A DNA stretch of 64,000 bases from Eubacterium sp. OM08-24 (GCF_003438075.1 NZ_QSTA01000001.1:62001-126000); one strand, 5' to 3'; counted from the stretch's first letter, positions 36,653 to 47,205 are shown. Numbers and translations are program-made. Notes: a model not told the origin generated them from the letters alone.

Positions 36653-37321
36653 TTATTTAAACTTACTTTTAACGCCTTTTTCCGCATTTCTTACCAAAGT
36701 AAACAGCGATGCAGTGCCTTTTTCAAAGTATCTTGAAAGCAGGTCGGGCGAGAGCGCCATTGATGTGTTTTCTGTTCTGCTTGCTATAATCGCATCTATC
36801 ATTGCAAGGTCAAGCGTCATTGCGGCACTGCACAGACTTCTGTACTTTGTTACATTCAGCGTAAACATATCCTGTGGATTGCTTTCCTCACACGAATACA
36901 CTGAGCGAAAAGCCTGATACTGTGCATTCATCAGAAAGTTGCTTACGGCATTTGTCAGCTTTTTGTTGCCGAGTTTGTCGAGTATATCAAAAATTACGGC
37001 TGTGGTGTTCATTACCACCTTTTTGTTTACCTGAGCAACCATATTGCTGCCCTGCTCTACGGTCGGAATTTCCGCATCGGGTAAGTTTGCAGGCTGCATT
37101 TGCGCCCCGTTTCTGTTTGGAGTTCTGCCAAGCAGGTAATCGCACGATACATCATAGTATTCGGCGGTTTTTACAAGGAAATCAAGACCACATTCTCTTA
37201 TTCCTTTTTCGTAATGAGAGAGCAAAGCCTGAGAAATGCCGAGGTCGGCAGCTACCTGTTTTTGGCTTAGTCTGCGTTCCTTTCTCAGCATTGAAATTAT
37301 CATAGGAAAATCACTGTTCAT
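36653..37321 (-). CDS. XRE-family transcriptional regulator
   Basis: 222 residues from the ATG whose complement is at 37319-37321, eight bases after AGAGG. A longer start at 37330 is in frame but lies on that site. An N-terminal HTH_XRE (about residues 8-65) shows SQKQVAADLGISQALLSHYEKG and CDYLLGR. The remaining 150 residues are helical and of unknown function. No ligand motif is seen. It is divergent from the histidine phosphatase gene. Confidence 0.85.
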   Translation of the reverse strand: MNSDFPMIISMLRKERRLSQKQVAADLGISQALLSHYEKGIRECGLDFLVKTAEYYDVSCDYLLGRTPNRNGAQMQPANLPDAEIPTVEQGSNMVAQVNKKVVMNTTAVIFDILDKLGNKKLTNAVSNFLMNAQYQAFRSVYSCEESNPQDMFTLNVTKYRSLCSAAMTLDLAMIDAIIASRTENTSMALSPDLLSRYFEKGTASLFTLVRNAEKGVKSKFK

Positions 37322-37393
37322 TAAAAGCACCTCTTTTATACGAACAGTATAATATATTAATTACAATTTGTAAATACCATAGGAGTTACAATT

Positions 37394-38023
37394 ATGAAAT
37401 CTTATATTATTCACTTTATTCGCCATGGAAGTATTGACGAAACTTTGTCGGGCAAATACATAGGCACAACAGATGTTCCACTTTCTGACAAGGGCAAAAT
37501 GGAGCTGAGAAAGCTCGATTACGAATACCGCTATCCCGGTTGTCAGGCGGTTTTTACAAGTCCTTTAAAGAGATGTACGCAGACCTGCAAAATTCTTTAT
37601 CCCGAGCAAAATCCGCTTGTAATTGCTAATCTTTCAGAGTGCAATTTCGGCGAATGGGAGGGTAAAACCGCAAATGATCTCAACGGTGACGAGAATTTTC
37701 AAAAGTGGCTTGCAGGCGATCCGTCCGTAAAACCGCCGAGGGGAGAGAGCAACGCCGATTTTACTCGCCGAATTTGTAAAATGTTTGAAAGCATTGTTGA
37801 AGGACTTATAAAAACGGGTACAACCGAAAGCGTAATTATCACTCATGGCGGTGTAATTATGACCTTGCTTGCAGTGTATGGAATGCCGCAGGCTAAGCCT
37901 TTTGAGTGGGTAATGGACAACGGCTTTGGCTACTCGGTAAGAATTACTCCACAGCTTTGGCAGAGAGATAAAATTATGGAAGTTTTCTCTGTTATTCCCG
38001 AGAAAAAAGATGTTGAAGATTAA
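37394..38023 (+). CDS. Histidine phosphatase superfamily protein
   Basis: 209 residues. The catalytic HFIRHGSID (RHG) motif at the N-terminus, ECNFGEWEGKT, the second histidine in VIITHGGVIMTLL, and TSPLKRCTQTC place it in the phosphoglycerate mutase-like branch, close to alpha-ribazole phosphatase (CobC)-type enzymes. The substrate is not decided by sequence. It is a single-gene unit divergent from the XRE regulator. Confidence 0.85.
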   Translation: MKSYIIHFIRHGSIDETLSGKYIGTTDVPLSDKGKMELRKLDYEYRYPGCQAVFTSPLKRCTQTCKILYPEQNPLVIANLSECNFGEWEGKTANDLNGDENFQKWLAGDPSVKPPRGESNADFTRRICKMFESIVEGLIKTGTTESVIITHGGVIMTLLAVYGMPQAKPFEWVMDNGFGYSVRITPQLWQRDKIMEVFSVIPEKKDVED

Positions 38024-38046
38024 TTTTTAAAATAGCTTAAATTGTA

Positions 38047-38079
38047 GCACAGTTTACAATCTTTTGTAAAAAATTGTGC
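38047..38079 (+). other. Hairpin in the leuB leader
   Basis: TTTACAA (38053-38059) pairs with TTGTAAA (38064-38070), and GCACA (38047-38051) can pair with TGTGC (38075-38079), giving a stem with bulges in the 130-base gap before leuB. No T-run follows. A T-box signature is not visible. Confidence 0.4.
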
Positions 38080-38157
38080 AATAATGTAATATACAGGCAA
38101 TATAATATGTCTGAACCTACGCAATTATTATATATTAACTCAAAGGAGATTTTTAAT

Positions 38158-39228
38158 ATGGCAGATTACAAAATCGTTTTGTTAAAAGGTGACGGTATCG
38201 GCCCTGAAATTGTAAATCAGGCAGTTAAGGTACTCGACAAGGTAAGCGAAAAGTTTAATTTTACAGTAGAATATGACGAGGCACTCCTTGGCGGCTGTGC
38301 TATTGACGCAACAGGCGTTCCGCTCCCTGATGAAACAGTTGCTAAGTGTAAGGCGGCAGACAGCGTGCTTTTGGGTGCGGTAGGCGGCCCTAAGTGGGAC
38401 AATCAGCCGGGCAACAACCGTCCTGAGGCAGGTCTTCTCGGCATCAGAGGCGCACTCGGCCTTTTTGCAAATCTTCGTCCGGCTGTTATTTTTGAGCCGC
38501 TCAAAAAGGCATCTCCGATTAAAGATGAAATCATCGGCGGTTCACTCGATATTATGATCGTTCGTGAGCTTACAGGCGGTATTTACTTTGGCAAGAGAGG
38601 CAGAACAGAGGTTGACGGTCAGCCTGCCGCTTGGGATACAGAGCAGTATTCCGTACCTGAGGTAGAGAGAATTGCAAGAGTAGCTTTTGACCTCGCTATG
38701 AAGAGAAACAAAAAGCTCACAAGTGTAGACAAGGCTAATGTTCTTGAGTCATCAAGACTTTGGAGAGAAACTGTAACAAGAATTTCTAAGGAATATCCTG
38801 AGGTTGAGCTTAACTATATGTATGTTGACAACTGCGCTATGCAGCTTGTAAGAAATCCGGGTCAGTTCGATGTAATTGTTACTTCAAATATCTTTGGCGA
38901 TATTCTTTCAGACGAGGCATCTATGATCAGCGGTTCAATCGGTATGCTCGCATCTGCAAGCCTTTCAGAGAGTAAGAGCGGTCTTTACGAGCCAATCCAT
39001 GGTTCAGCTCCTGACATTGCAGGTCTTGGTATCGCAAACCCGCTTGCAACAATTCTTTCTGTTGCAATGATGCTCCGTTATTCACTTGATCAGCCAAAGG
39101 CAGCAGACGCTATTGAGGCAGCTGTAACAAAGGTGCTTGAGAGCAACCGTACACCTGATATTTACGAAGAGGGTACTAACAAGGTTACTTGTGAGCAGAT
39201 GGGCGACCTCGTATGTGAGGCACTTTAA
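38158..39228 (+). CDS. leuB: 3-Isopropylmalate dehydrogenase
   Basis: 356 residues from ATG 38158 after AAAGGAG (a longer frame from 38074 is rejected). Motifs [43 protein letters not shown] and [12 protein letters not shown] are diagnostic of LeuB. It oxidises 3-isopropylmalate with NAD in leucine synthesis. leuA, leuC and leuD are not adjacent, so it is an isolated copy here. Its codon choice looks highly expressed. Confidence 0.95.
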   Translation: MADYKIVLLKGDGIGPEIVNQAVKVLDKVSEKFNFTVEYDEALLGGCAIDATGVPLPDETVAKCKAADSVLLGAVGGPKWDNQPGNNRPEAGLLGIRGALGLFANLRPAVIFEPLKKASPIKDEIIGGSLDIMIVRELTGGIYFGKRGRTEVDGQPAAWDTEQYSVPEVERIARVAFDLAMKRNKKLTSVDKANVLESSRLWRETVTRISKEYPEVELNYMYVDNCAMQLVRNPGQFDVIVTSNIFGDILSDEASMISGSIGMLASASLSESKSGLYEPIHGSAPDIAGLGIANPLATILSVAMMLRYSLDQPKAADAIEAAVTKVLESNRTPDIYEEGTNKVTCEQMGDLVCEAL

Positions 39229-39252
39229 TATCTAACAGAATGGAGGAGTAAA

Positions 39253-39972
39253 ATGCAGTTGTACGATATGCACTCGCATATACTTCCTGGAATTGATGAC
39301 GGAGCGCCAAGCGTAGAAAAAAGCCTTGTTATATTAAATGAACTAAAAAAACAAGGCATAACTAATGTTTGTCTTACTCCTCATTTTTATACAAATGAAA
39401 TCAGCGCAGAGGATTTTGCCGCAAAAAGACAGTATGCGATTGATAAACTTATGCCGCAGATTCCTGACGGTATGAAAGTTGTTGTTGGTGCGGAAGTTTA
39501 TGTCACTCGATATATGTTTAACGGAGATGACTTTTCCTGCGCTTGTTACGGCAACTCAAATTACATACTTACCGAGTTTGCTTACACATCGCAGTTTTCA
39601 AGTCACACTATGGAGTATTTTGTAAAACTTACAGAGAATTACAATATGATTCCTGTTCTTACTCATGTTGAAAGATACCCTGCTTTAATCAACGATCCGT
39701 CTATTATCGGTGAGCTTAAGGATATGGGTGTAATTATTCAGACCAACACCAATTCTTATACCAAAAAAGCGTCATTTTTCTCAAAACTTAAGCTTATAAA
39801 GCTTATAAAAGGCGGATATATTGATGTTATCGGCAGTGATGCACATTCATTGACCCATAATGACCCACGCACATTTACAGAGGCTTTGGACTTTATTTCT
39901 GCAAAATGCGGACAAAGCACAGTAAGAAAAATGATGGGCAACGCAGAGGAAATCTTCAACAGCGCACTTTGA
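39253..39972 (+). CDS. CpsB/YwqE-like PHP-domain tyrosine phosphatase
   Basis: 239 residues. MYDMHSHILPGIDDGAPS-type start (DMHSHILPGIDDGAPSVEKS) and DAHS near the end are the PHP metal ligands. GEVY/LTPHFY and THVERYPAL complete the pattern. Family members dephosphorylate the tyrosine kinase of capsule or EPS assembly. No capsule genes or CpsCD kinase are nearby, so its partner lies elsewhere. It is followed by a strong terminator. Confidence 0.85.
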   Translation: MQLYDMHSHILPGIDDGAPSVEKSLVILNELKKQGITNVCLTPHFYTNEISAEDFAAKRQYAIDKLMPQIPDGMKVVVGAEVYVTRYMFNGDDFSCACYGNSNYILTEFAYTSQFSSHTMEYFVKLTENYNMIPVLTHVERYPALINDPSIIGELKDMGVIIQTNTNSYTKKASFFSKLKLIKLIKGGYIDVIGSDAHSLTHNDPRTFTEALDFISAKCGQSTVRKMMGNAEEIFNSAL

Positions 39973-39981
39973 TAAATAACA

Positions 39982-40016
39982 AAAAGGATGTACTTTTGCA
40001 GTGCATCCTTTTAATT
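39982..40016 (+). terminator. Intrinsic terminator after the PHP phosphatase
   Basis: AAAAGGATGTAC / GTGCATCCTTTT form a 12-bp stem with loop TTTTGCA, followed by AATTTT. Confidence 0.85.
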
Positions 40017-40055
40017 TTGGTTTTATAAAGGGAAAATTATGGTTTAACAGATTGT

Positions 40056-40189
40056 CGGTCGGGCAACAAAGTACGGTAAAAGAAAATGTTTCCGTCCCGA
40101 AGTTAAAAGGTTGACCTAAATTTTAAATTTATAAAACTAAACTTTCTGCTCTAAACGATTATTCTGAATTTATACTAAAATCCCGACCG
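40056..40189. repeat. Dispersed intergenic repeat, copy A
   Basis: Bounded by the inverted pair CGGTCGGG (40056-40063) and CCCGACCG (40182-40189). The inside holds CAACAAAG, GAAGTTAAAAGGTTGACC and CTAAACTTT, which recur in the same order at 41750-41825. The GGTTGACC...AAATTT segment (40109-40130) equals the right end of the 36201-36624 element. Confidence 0.6.
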
Positions 40190-40240
40190 TACGGATATAC
40201 TATTAACAGTCATAATGTTCGGCGGAAATGGGGAATTGCC

Positions 40241-41179
40241 ATGCGTGAAATTTTAGTCGGCATACTGCTTTTTGCGGTATTGCTTATTGTTTGCAGTGTG
40301 TTTGTATCTGAATATCTGTTTAAAATAATTATTTACAGGCAGAAAAAGAGCAGTTCTCAAAAGGATATAGACGCCGTTGCAAGCTGGTACAGACATTATC
40401 CGATAGCAAAAGAGGGCAGGCGCTGGCTTGAAGGTATGCCGTATATTAATGTTTATATAAAGTCCTTTGACGGACTCAGGTTATACGGTGCATTGCTCGA
40501 AAATTATTCCGATAAAATCGTGATTTGTGTTCATGGCTTTACAGGGAGCGGTAAAAAGGATTTTGCGAGCCTTGCACAAGCCTATTATAAAAACGGATAC
40601 AATGTTCTGCTTGTAGATAACAGGGCGCATGGACAGAGTGAGGGCAAGTATGTTGGATTTGGTGTGCTTGACCGCTTTGATTTGCGTAATTGGGTAAAAT
40701 ATGTTATAAATCGCTTTGGCAGCAATGTACAGGTTTTTTTGCATGGCATTTCAATGGGTGCGGCAACTGTGCTTATGGCAAGCAGTATTATGCCTAAAAA
40801 TGTGCGTGGAATTATTGCGGATTGCGGCTTTACAAGTGTATATGAAATCTTTGAATATGTGCTCAAAAGAGATTATCACCTGCCCAAATTCCCGATTATT
40901 TATCTTACAAATATAATGTCAAAAATTCGTGCAGGCTATGGATATAAAGATGTGAATACAACGGCTGAAATTGCGAGGTCTGATATTCCGATTTTGTTTA
41001 TTCATGGAGAGAATGATGAGTTTGTTCCGCTATGGATGACAATGAAAAATTATTCCCACTGTAAGGCGTATAAGGAGCTTTTTATAGTAAGAGAGTCGGA
41101 ACACGCCGAGTCGCATTATATTGATAAAAAAGGCTACGAAAGGCGAATACTTACATTTATAGAAAAAATAAGCAAATAG
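40241..41179 (+). CDS. Alpha/beta hydrolase
   Basis: 312 residues. N-terminal membrane helix (VGILLFAVLLIVCSVFVSEYLF), then an alpha/beta-hydrolase fold with VHGFTGSGKK, the nucleophile in LHGISMGAATV (GxSxG), the acid near HGENDEF and a catalytic histidine at SEHAES. It resembles the BAAT/dienelactone-like peptidase-like group (YqkD-type). The substrate is unknown. A long hairpin separates it from ogt. Confidence 0.82.
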   Translation: MREILVGILLFAVLLIVCSVFVSEYLFKIIIYRQKKSSSQKDIDAVASWYRHYPIAKEGRRWLEGMPYINVYIKSFDGLRLYGALLENYSDKIVICVHGFTGSGKKDFASLAQAYYKNGYNVLLVDNRAHGQSEGKYVGFGVLDRFDLRNWVKYVINRFGSNVQVFLHGISMGAATVLMASSIMPKNVRGIIADCGFTSVYEIFEYVLKRDYHLPKFPIIYLTNIMSKIRAGYGYKDVNTTAEIARSDIPILFIHGENDEFVPLWMTMKNYSHCKAYKELFIVRESEHAESHYIDKKGYERRILTFIEKISK

Positions 41180-41214
41180 CCGACAAATAGGGAATAAAAT
41201 CCTACTTGTCGGCT
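41178..41214 (+). other. Hairpin between the hydrolase and ogt
   Basis: AGCCGACAA / TTGTCGGCT (9 bp) plus an inner TAGG/CCTA. No T-run follows. The ogt site AGGGAG comes directly after it. It may be a weak terminator or an RNA-stability element. Confidence 0.45.
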
Positions 41215-41226
41215 TAGGGAGAAATT

Positions 41227-41721
41227 ATGCAGTACATAAATTATTACAGTTCACCGCTCGGCAAAATCACTTTGGCGAGTAACGGTAACGAGCTGATAGG
41301 CTTGTGGTTTGAAGGACAAAAATATTTTGGTTCTACACTTAACGGAGAATATAAACAAAAAAGCCTGCCTGTTTTTGAGCAGACGGCTAAATGGCTTGAT
41401 GTTTATTTCAGCGGACAAAACCCGAACTTTACACCGCCGTTATATTTATCGTCAACTCAGTTTCGCAATGAAGTGTGGAAAATTCTGCTTGCAATTCCGT
41501 ATGGCAGTGTAATAACATACGGAGGAATTGCAGATATTATGGCGAAAAAAAGGGGAGCGGAGAATATGTCGGCGCAAGCCATAGGCGGAGCGGTAGGGCA
41601 TAATCCGATTTCAATTATAGTTCCCTGCCATAGGGTAATGGGTAAGAACGGAAGTCTTACAGGCTATGCAGGCGGAGTGGATATTAAAGAAAAACTTTTA
41701 AAAATTGAAAATGCTTTGTAA
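41227..41721 (+). CDS. ogt: Methylated-DNA-protein-cysteine methyltransferase
   Basis: 164 residues. The active site IIVPCHRVMG and the helix-turn-helix segment VWKILLAIPYGSVITYGGIA are complete. The enzyme transfers methyl from O6-methylguanine to its own cysteine. It is a single-domain Ogt type without the Ada regulator. Confidence 0.94.
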   Translation: MQYINYYSSPLGKITLASNGNELIGLWFEGQKYFGSTLNGEYKQKSLPVFEQTAKWLDVYFSGQNPNFTPPLYLSSTQFRNEVWKILLAIPYGSVITYGGIADIMAKKRGAENMSAQAIGGAVGHNPISIIVPCHRVMGKNGSLTGYAGGVDIKEKLLKIENAL

Positions 41722-41749
41722 ATGTCAGAAATGCGGTTTAGTGAATTAT

Positions 41750-41833
41750 CGGTCGGGCAACAAAGCAACAGTCAAACTTTTCGTTCTGAAATTAAAAGTT
41801 TGACCTTTATTAAGCTAAACTTTGTGTGCTAAT
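41750..41833. repeat. Dispersed intergenic repeat, copy B
   Basis: Aligns with copy A: TCGGTCGGGCAACAAAG at the start, TTCTGAAATTAAAAGTTTGACC in the middle (related to copy A's CCCGAAGTTAAAAGGTTGACC) and CTAAACTTT at the end. The right inverted arm seen in copy A is not preserved. Confidence 0.5.
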
Positions 41834-41860
41834 CCATAATTTAACAAATAATCGACTAAA

Positions 41861-41897
41861 AAAATCTGCCACACCTTTTTGGTGTGGCAGATATATT
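41861..41897 (-). terminator. Intrinsic terminator between ogt and groEL
   Basis: TCTGCCACACC / GGTGTGGCAGA is an 11-bp stem with loop TTTTT. The minus-strand reading ends in seven T, so it terminates groEL. It could act on both strands. Confidence 0.85.
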
Positions 41898-41925
41898 TTT
41901 ATGGGATTTTATAAGGAGTATTAAA

Positions 41926-43560
<1,635 letters not shown>

Positions 43561-43590
43561 TTACCTCCAAAATATATCAAATCAAAATAA

Positions 43591-43875
43591 TTATTCAACT
43601 GTTGCAAGAATATCTGACTGACGAACGATTGTGTATTCCTCACCGTCAATCTTAACTTCTGTGCCTGCGTACTTGCTTGCGATTACCTTATCGCCAACAT
43701 TTACATACATCTTAACTTCGTTGCCGTCAACAACTCCGCCGGGGCCAACTGCAACTACTCTTGCAAACTGTGGCTTTTCCTGTGCGGCAGATGAAAGAAT
43801 GATACCGCTCTTTGTTTTTTCTTCGGCCTCTTCAACCTGCAATACTACTCTGTCAAGTAATGGTTTAATACTCAT
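43591..43875 (-). CDS. groES: Co-chaperonin GroES
   Basis: 94 residues, canonical length. MSIKPLLDRVVLQVEEAEEK, the mobile-loop TKSGIILSS, and KYAGTEVKIDGEEYTIV are typical. It caps GroEL. It is first in the groESL transcript and starts just after the CIRCE operator. Confidence 0.97.
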   Translation of the reverse strand: MSIKPLLDRVVLQVEEAEEKTKSGIILSSAAQEKPQFARVVAVGPGGVVDGNEVKMYVNVGDKVIASKYAGTEVKIDGEEYTIVRQSDILATVE

Positions 43876-43913
43876 AATATAAATCCTCCTAAAAAGTTAA
43901 TGTGTTATTTCAA

Positions 43914-43940
43914 TTAGCACTCTGTATCCCTGAGTGCTAA
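43914..43940 (-). promoter_or_regulatory. CIRCE operator for HrcA
   Basis: TTAGCACTC (43914-43922), nine bases, GAGTGCTAA (43932-43940), a perfect match to the CIRCE consensus. HrcA should repress groESL from here. hrcA itself is not in the window. Confidence 0.97.
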
Positions 43941-43944
43941 TTAT

Positions 43945-43972
43945 ATTTTATACCTTTTTCAGGAAATGTCAA
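43945..43972 (-). promoter_or_regulatory. groESL promoter
   Basis: On the minus strand TTGACA (43967-43972), 16 bases, TAAAAT (43945-43950). The alternative TATAAA two bases upstream is also possible. CIRCE lies immediately downstream. Confidence 0.7.
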
Positions 43973-44065
43973 GAGAAATTTGACTAAATTTGACCTTTAA
44001 TTTATAAACAATTAAAAAATTATGTTTACCACTGCATTATAATTCATTTATAGAATAAAAAGCAC

Positions 44066-45193
44066 TTAAACTATGCCTGTTTCTTTAGATTTAGACTTAG
44101 ATTCATGTTTGTTAATTTCGTATCCGTTTTTAATAGACAGCTTTGCAAGCAGAGTAATGCCATCTGTAAGCGCCTTTTTTGAATTGTCGTCTATTTTATT
44201 AAAGGCTTTTATCATATCGGGAATATTTTTAATTCCTGCCTTGCGTATGTCCTCAAAGGTTATTTTTCCGCCCTCTGCCATAATTTCAAAAGCCGAGTCT
44301 ATAATCTGCTTCTTTTGCTCGTTGGTAAGTCCGTTAATCAGCTCTTTCATATTTTTTTCGGCAAAGCGAATACTTTTTGTATCCTCGTCAAGGTGAATAA
44401 AGTGGTTGCCCACCACCCTCCAGCTAAAGGCATCGTGCTGCCAAAATGAGTGATTTGCGCTTTTTACAATTATGTAGTCCTCGTCATGCTCAAGCAGCAT
44501 ACCTACAAATGACGATTGCGGAACGAAAGTATTTATTCGGTCTGAAATTTCTTTGTACTGCGCACTTTCTATAAATTCCTTTGAAAACCCAGGGCCGTCA
44601 TTATTATATACGGCTTTAATTCTGTCTTTTATTTCGGCAAAAGCATTTACAGCCGCATAAATTGCAAGGTTTCCGCCCTTGGAGTGACCGCCGATATATA
44701 TTTCGCAATCACTATATTTATTAGCCACCATATTCAGATATGCGGCGGCATTAAGCTGAGAGGGTATGTTGTCGCTTACCGCAATCATACAATCCTCTTT
44801 CCAACCGGTTAGCGTATTGTCAGTGCCACGAAAAGCCACAAAAATTTTGTCGGAATCAAACTTAAATGTGCAAGCGCCGAACTGCATCGGGTTATCGTCG
44901 CAGTCATATGCGGCATAATCCGATACGGCTATGTTTTTAAATCTGTCGCTGCTGCCCGACTGAGCCAAAAGTTTTACAATATCTTTTGCCGCCATATTAT
45001 AAAAGTTTTGCTCTCGTTTATCTTTTATATAAAGGTTATTTATTTTATAAAGAGGGAGCGATGTTTTTTCTGTATAGCCCGAAAAATCAAGATAAACAAG
45101 CTCAGAAAAAATAATTGCGTCAACCTCGTTTAACGGTGATATATCAAACCCTAAATCTCCACGCCATTTTATATAATTAGCAAGATTATTCAT
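44066..45193 (-). CDS. DUF2974/Mbeg1-like alpha/beta hydrolase
   Basis: 375 residues. Starts MNNLANYIKWRGDLGFDISPLNEV, then the nucleophile motif GGHSKGGNLAIYAA (GxSxG) and a NDGPGF segment. This matches the DUF2974 (Mbeg1-like) lipase-like family. The C-terminal 80 residues are charged. Substrate and location are unknown, and no signal peptide is seen. It is a single-gene unit after the metK terminator. Confidence 0.85.
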   Translation of the reverse strand: MNNLANYIKWRGDLGFDISPLNEVDAIIFSELVYLDFSGYTEKTSLPLYKINNLYIKDKREQNFYNMAAKDIVKLLAQSGSSDRFKNIAVSDYAAYDCDDNPMQFGACTFKFDSDKIFVAFRGTDNTLTGWKEDCMIAVSDNIPSQLNAAAYLNMVANKYSDCEIYIGGHSKGGNLAIYAAVNAFAEIKDRIKAVYNNDGPGFSKEFIESAQYKEISDRINTFVPQSSFVGMLLEHDEDYIIVKSANHSFWQHDAFSWRVVGNHFIHLDEDTKSIRFAEKNMKELINGLTNEQKKQIIDSAFEIMAEGGKITFEDIRKAGIKNIPDMIKAFNKIDDNSKKALTDGITLLAKLSIKNGYEINKHESKSKSKETGIV

Positions 45194-45292
45194 AACCCAC
45201 CTCCGTATGTAATACCAAATTTTAACATATAGCTTAATAATAATGCAATATTTTTCACCAAAAATTCATATAAAAAACTTTATCAGAATAAC

Positions 45293-45323
45293 AAAAAAGC
45301 GTAACGGCTTTAACCGCTACGCT
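45293..45323 (-). terminator. Intrinsic terminator after metK
   Basis: AGCGTAGCGG/CCGTTACGCT on the minus strand (one mismatch), followed by TTTTTT. It lies 55 bases beyond the metK stop. Confidence 0.85.
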
Positions 45324-45377
45324 CTCAAGTCTAACTTTGTGGTCATCACAATGTAGAATTTGCTTAATTTATAAAAA

Positions 45378-46562
45378 TTATTCGTTAATTGCCTTTACAA
45401 GCTCCTGAGCCTTGTCTGTCTTTTCCCAAGCAACGCCGAGTTCCTCTCTGCCCATATGACCATATGCGGCGAGCGGACGATACTTTGTTTCCTTGAGCTT
45501 TAACTGCTCGATGATTGAGTTAGGACGGCAGTCAAACACCTTTTCTACTGCGTCTGAAAGCTGTTCGTTGGTGTAGCTTGATGAACCGAAAGCGTCAACC
45601 ATAATAGAAACAGGCTTTGCAACGCCGATTGCATATGCAAGCTGAACCTCGCACTTATCGGCAAGACCTGCCGCAACAATATTCTTTGCAATGTATCTTG
45701 CATAGTAAGCAGCACTTCTGTCAACCTTTGTCGGGTCTTTACCGCTGAATGCACCGCCGCCGTGACGAGAAAATCCGCCGTAGGTGTCAACAATAATCTT
45801 TCTGCCTGTAAGACCTGAATCGCCGACAGGGCCGCCGATTACAAATCTGCCTGTCGGGTTAATGAAATACTTTGTATTTTCATCTAAAAGCTCGGCAGGG
45901 ATAATTGGCTTTACCACATACTCTACCATATCTTTTCTAATCTGCTCAAGTGTAACCTTTTCATCGTGCTGAGTGGAAACTACAACAGTGTCAACTCTTA
46001 CAGGTGTGTCGCCCTCATACTCAACGGTAACCTGAGTTTTGCCGTCAGGACGAAGGTAGGAGAGAGTACCGTCTTTTCTTACCGCTGTAAGCTGTTTTGC
46101 AAGCTTGTGAGCAAGTGAGATAGCAAGCGGCATAAGCTCTTTGGTTTCGTTGCAAGCGTAGCCGAACATCATACCCTGGTCGCCGGCACCAATCTGATTG
46201 TTAGCGTCATTTTCGCCGTCTTTAAGCTCGTAGCTTTCGTTTACGCCCATTGCAATATCAGGGCTCTGCTGGTCAATAGAAGTGAGTACAGCACAAGTTT
46301 TGCCGTTAAAACCGCAGTCCTGATTATCGTAGCCAATGTCGTTTATTACATCTCTTGCGATACTTGCAATGTCAACATAGCAGTCTGTAGAAATTTCGCC
46401 CATAACATGAACTACACCTGTTGTAGCGGTTACCTCGCAGGCAACATGAGCGTTTTTATCCTGTTCGAGAATAGCGTCAAGAACAGCGTCAGAAATCTGA
46501 TCGCATACTTTATCCGGATGTCCTTCTGTTACTGATTCAGAAGTGAAAAAATGTTTTGCCAT
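45378..46562 (-). CDS. metK: S-adenosylmethionine synthetase
   Basis: 394 residues from ATG at 46562 ([18 protein letters not shown]). Longer in-frame starts lie in the riboswitch terminator. Signature [12 protein letters not shown] and [19 protein letters not shown] are complete. It makes SAM from methionine and ATP. It is controlled by the SAM-I riboswitch directly upstream. Confidence 0.97.
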   Translation of the reverse strand: MAKHFFTSESVTEGHPDKVCDQISDAVLDAILEQDKNAHVACEVTATTGVVHVMGEISTDCYVDIASIARDVINDIGYDNQDCGFNGKTCAVLTSIDQQSPDIAMGVNESYELKDGENDANNQIGAGDQGMMFGYACNETKELMPLAISLAHKLAKQLTAVRKDGTLSYLRPDGKTQVTVEYEGDTPVRVDTVVVSTQHDEKVTLEQIRKDMVEYVVKPIIPAELLDENTKYFINPTGRFVIGGPVGDSGLTGRKIIVDTYGGFSRHGGGAFSGKDPTKVDRSAAYYARYIAKNIVAAGLADKCEVQLAYAIGVAKPVSIMVDAFGSSSYTNEQLSDAVEKVFDCRPNSIIEQLKLKETKYRPLAAYGHMGREELGVAWEKTDKAQELVKAINE

Positions 46563-46578
46563 TAAAATTCTCCTTTGC

Positions 46579-46612
46579 AAAAAAATAAGCACCCTTCAGC
46601 CGAAAGGTGCTT
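46579..46612 (-). terminator. Riboswitch expression-platform terminator of metK
   Basis: On the minus strand AAGCACCTTT/AAGGGTGCTT forms a 10-bp stem (with one G-T) around CGGCTG, followed by ATTTTTT. It is the off-state of the SAM riboswitch. Confidence 0.9.
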
Positions 46613-46617
46613 TTAAA

Positions 46618-46713
46618 ACTCATCTTTCGGTAAATACCGCAGGACTTGGCACCTTGCAAAAAGCAGGTTGCCGGACTTCATAGGGCCTGTTCCCTCAGTC
46701 GCTCTTGATAAGA
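46618..46713 (-). promoter_or_regulatory. SAM-I (S-box) riboswitch
   Basis: Minus-strand leader has the S-box core: CTTATCAAGAG at P1, ACTGAGGGA, GGCCC, ATGAAGTCCGGCAACC, GGTGCCAA, TCCTGC and the closing AAGATGAG. With SAM bound, the downstream terminator should form and lower metK expression. Confidence 0.95.
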
Positions 46714-46735
46714 TAAATATTAACTTATTGGTTTA

Positions 46736-46765
46736 ATTATATACTGCCTCATCGACAAAAGTCAA
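46736..46765 (-). promoter_or_regulatory. metK promoter
   Basis: TTGACT, 18 bases, TATAAT on the minus strand, 23 bases before the riboswitch. Confidence 0.7.
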
Positions 46766-46812
46766 CAAGAAATAACAGGAATATTGTAAAATCGGATAAT
46801 CAAACAAAAAAA

Positions 46813-47112
46813 TTATGCGATTTCATCAACAGAGCAACATTCTGTACAAGGTACGCTGTGCTTTACTCTGTCTTCAACCTCGGCACGCTTTGCGTTGTTA
46901 AAGCGGTCAACAGTACCTACAAGGTAGCCTGTAATTCTGCGGATTCTTTCAAACGGAACAGAATCATAGTCATACTTAACATCTACATAGTCGCCGTCAA
47001 CTGTGAGTTCAACATTCTTGATATATTTATCAGGATTAGCCTCTCGAAGCTGTGTTGTGTAAGCGTCAATTTCCTTTTTGCTGAGCTTTCCGCCCTTTAC
47101 ATTTACTGTCAT
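46813..47112 (-). CDS. Short NrdD-C-terminus-like protein
   Basis: 99 residues. A lysine-rich start (MTVNVKGGKLSKKEIDAY) is followed by a beta strand pair and the motif RIRRITGYLVGTVDRFNNAKRA, EDRVKH, which matches the end of anaerobic ribonucleotide reductase NrdD. A cysteine cluster CTECC lies at the C-terminus. The glycyl radical and catalytic domains are absent. It may be an accessory part of class III reductase or a domain relic with a function. An operator-like palindrome lies in its promoter. Confidence 0.65.
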   Translation of the reverse strand: MTVNVKGGKLSKKEIDAYTTQLREANPDKYIKNVELTVDGDYVDVKYDYDSVPFERIRRITGYLVGTVDRFNNAKRAEVEDRVKHSVPCTECCSVDEIA

Positions 47113-47205
47113 AATAAATCCTTCCCTTTCGTAATTTCATAATCCTCTTTAATGTATAATGTAACTTTTAATTCTTTAAAAGCATATATCTTGTAGAGTA
47201 AATCT

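Noticed and set aside
38041..38157. T-box or leucine attenuator before leuB
   Set aside because: No T-box AGGGTGG-type sequence, no leucine-rich leader peptide with a terminator, and no T-run after the hairpin.
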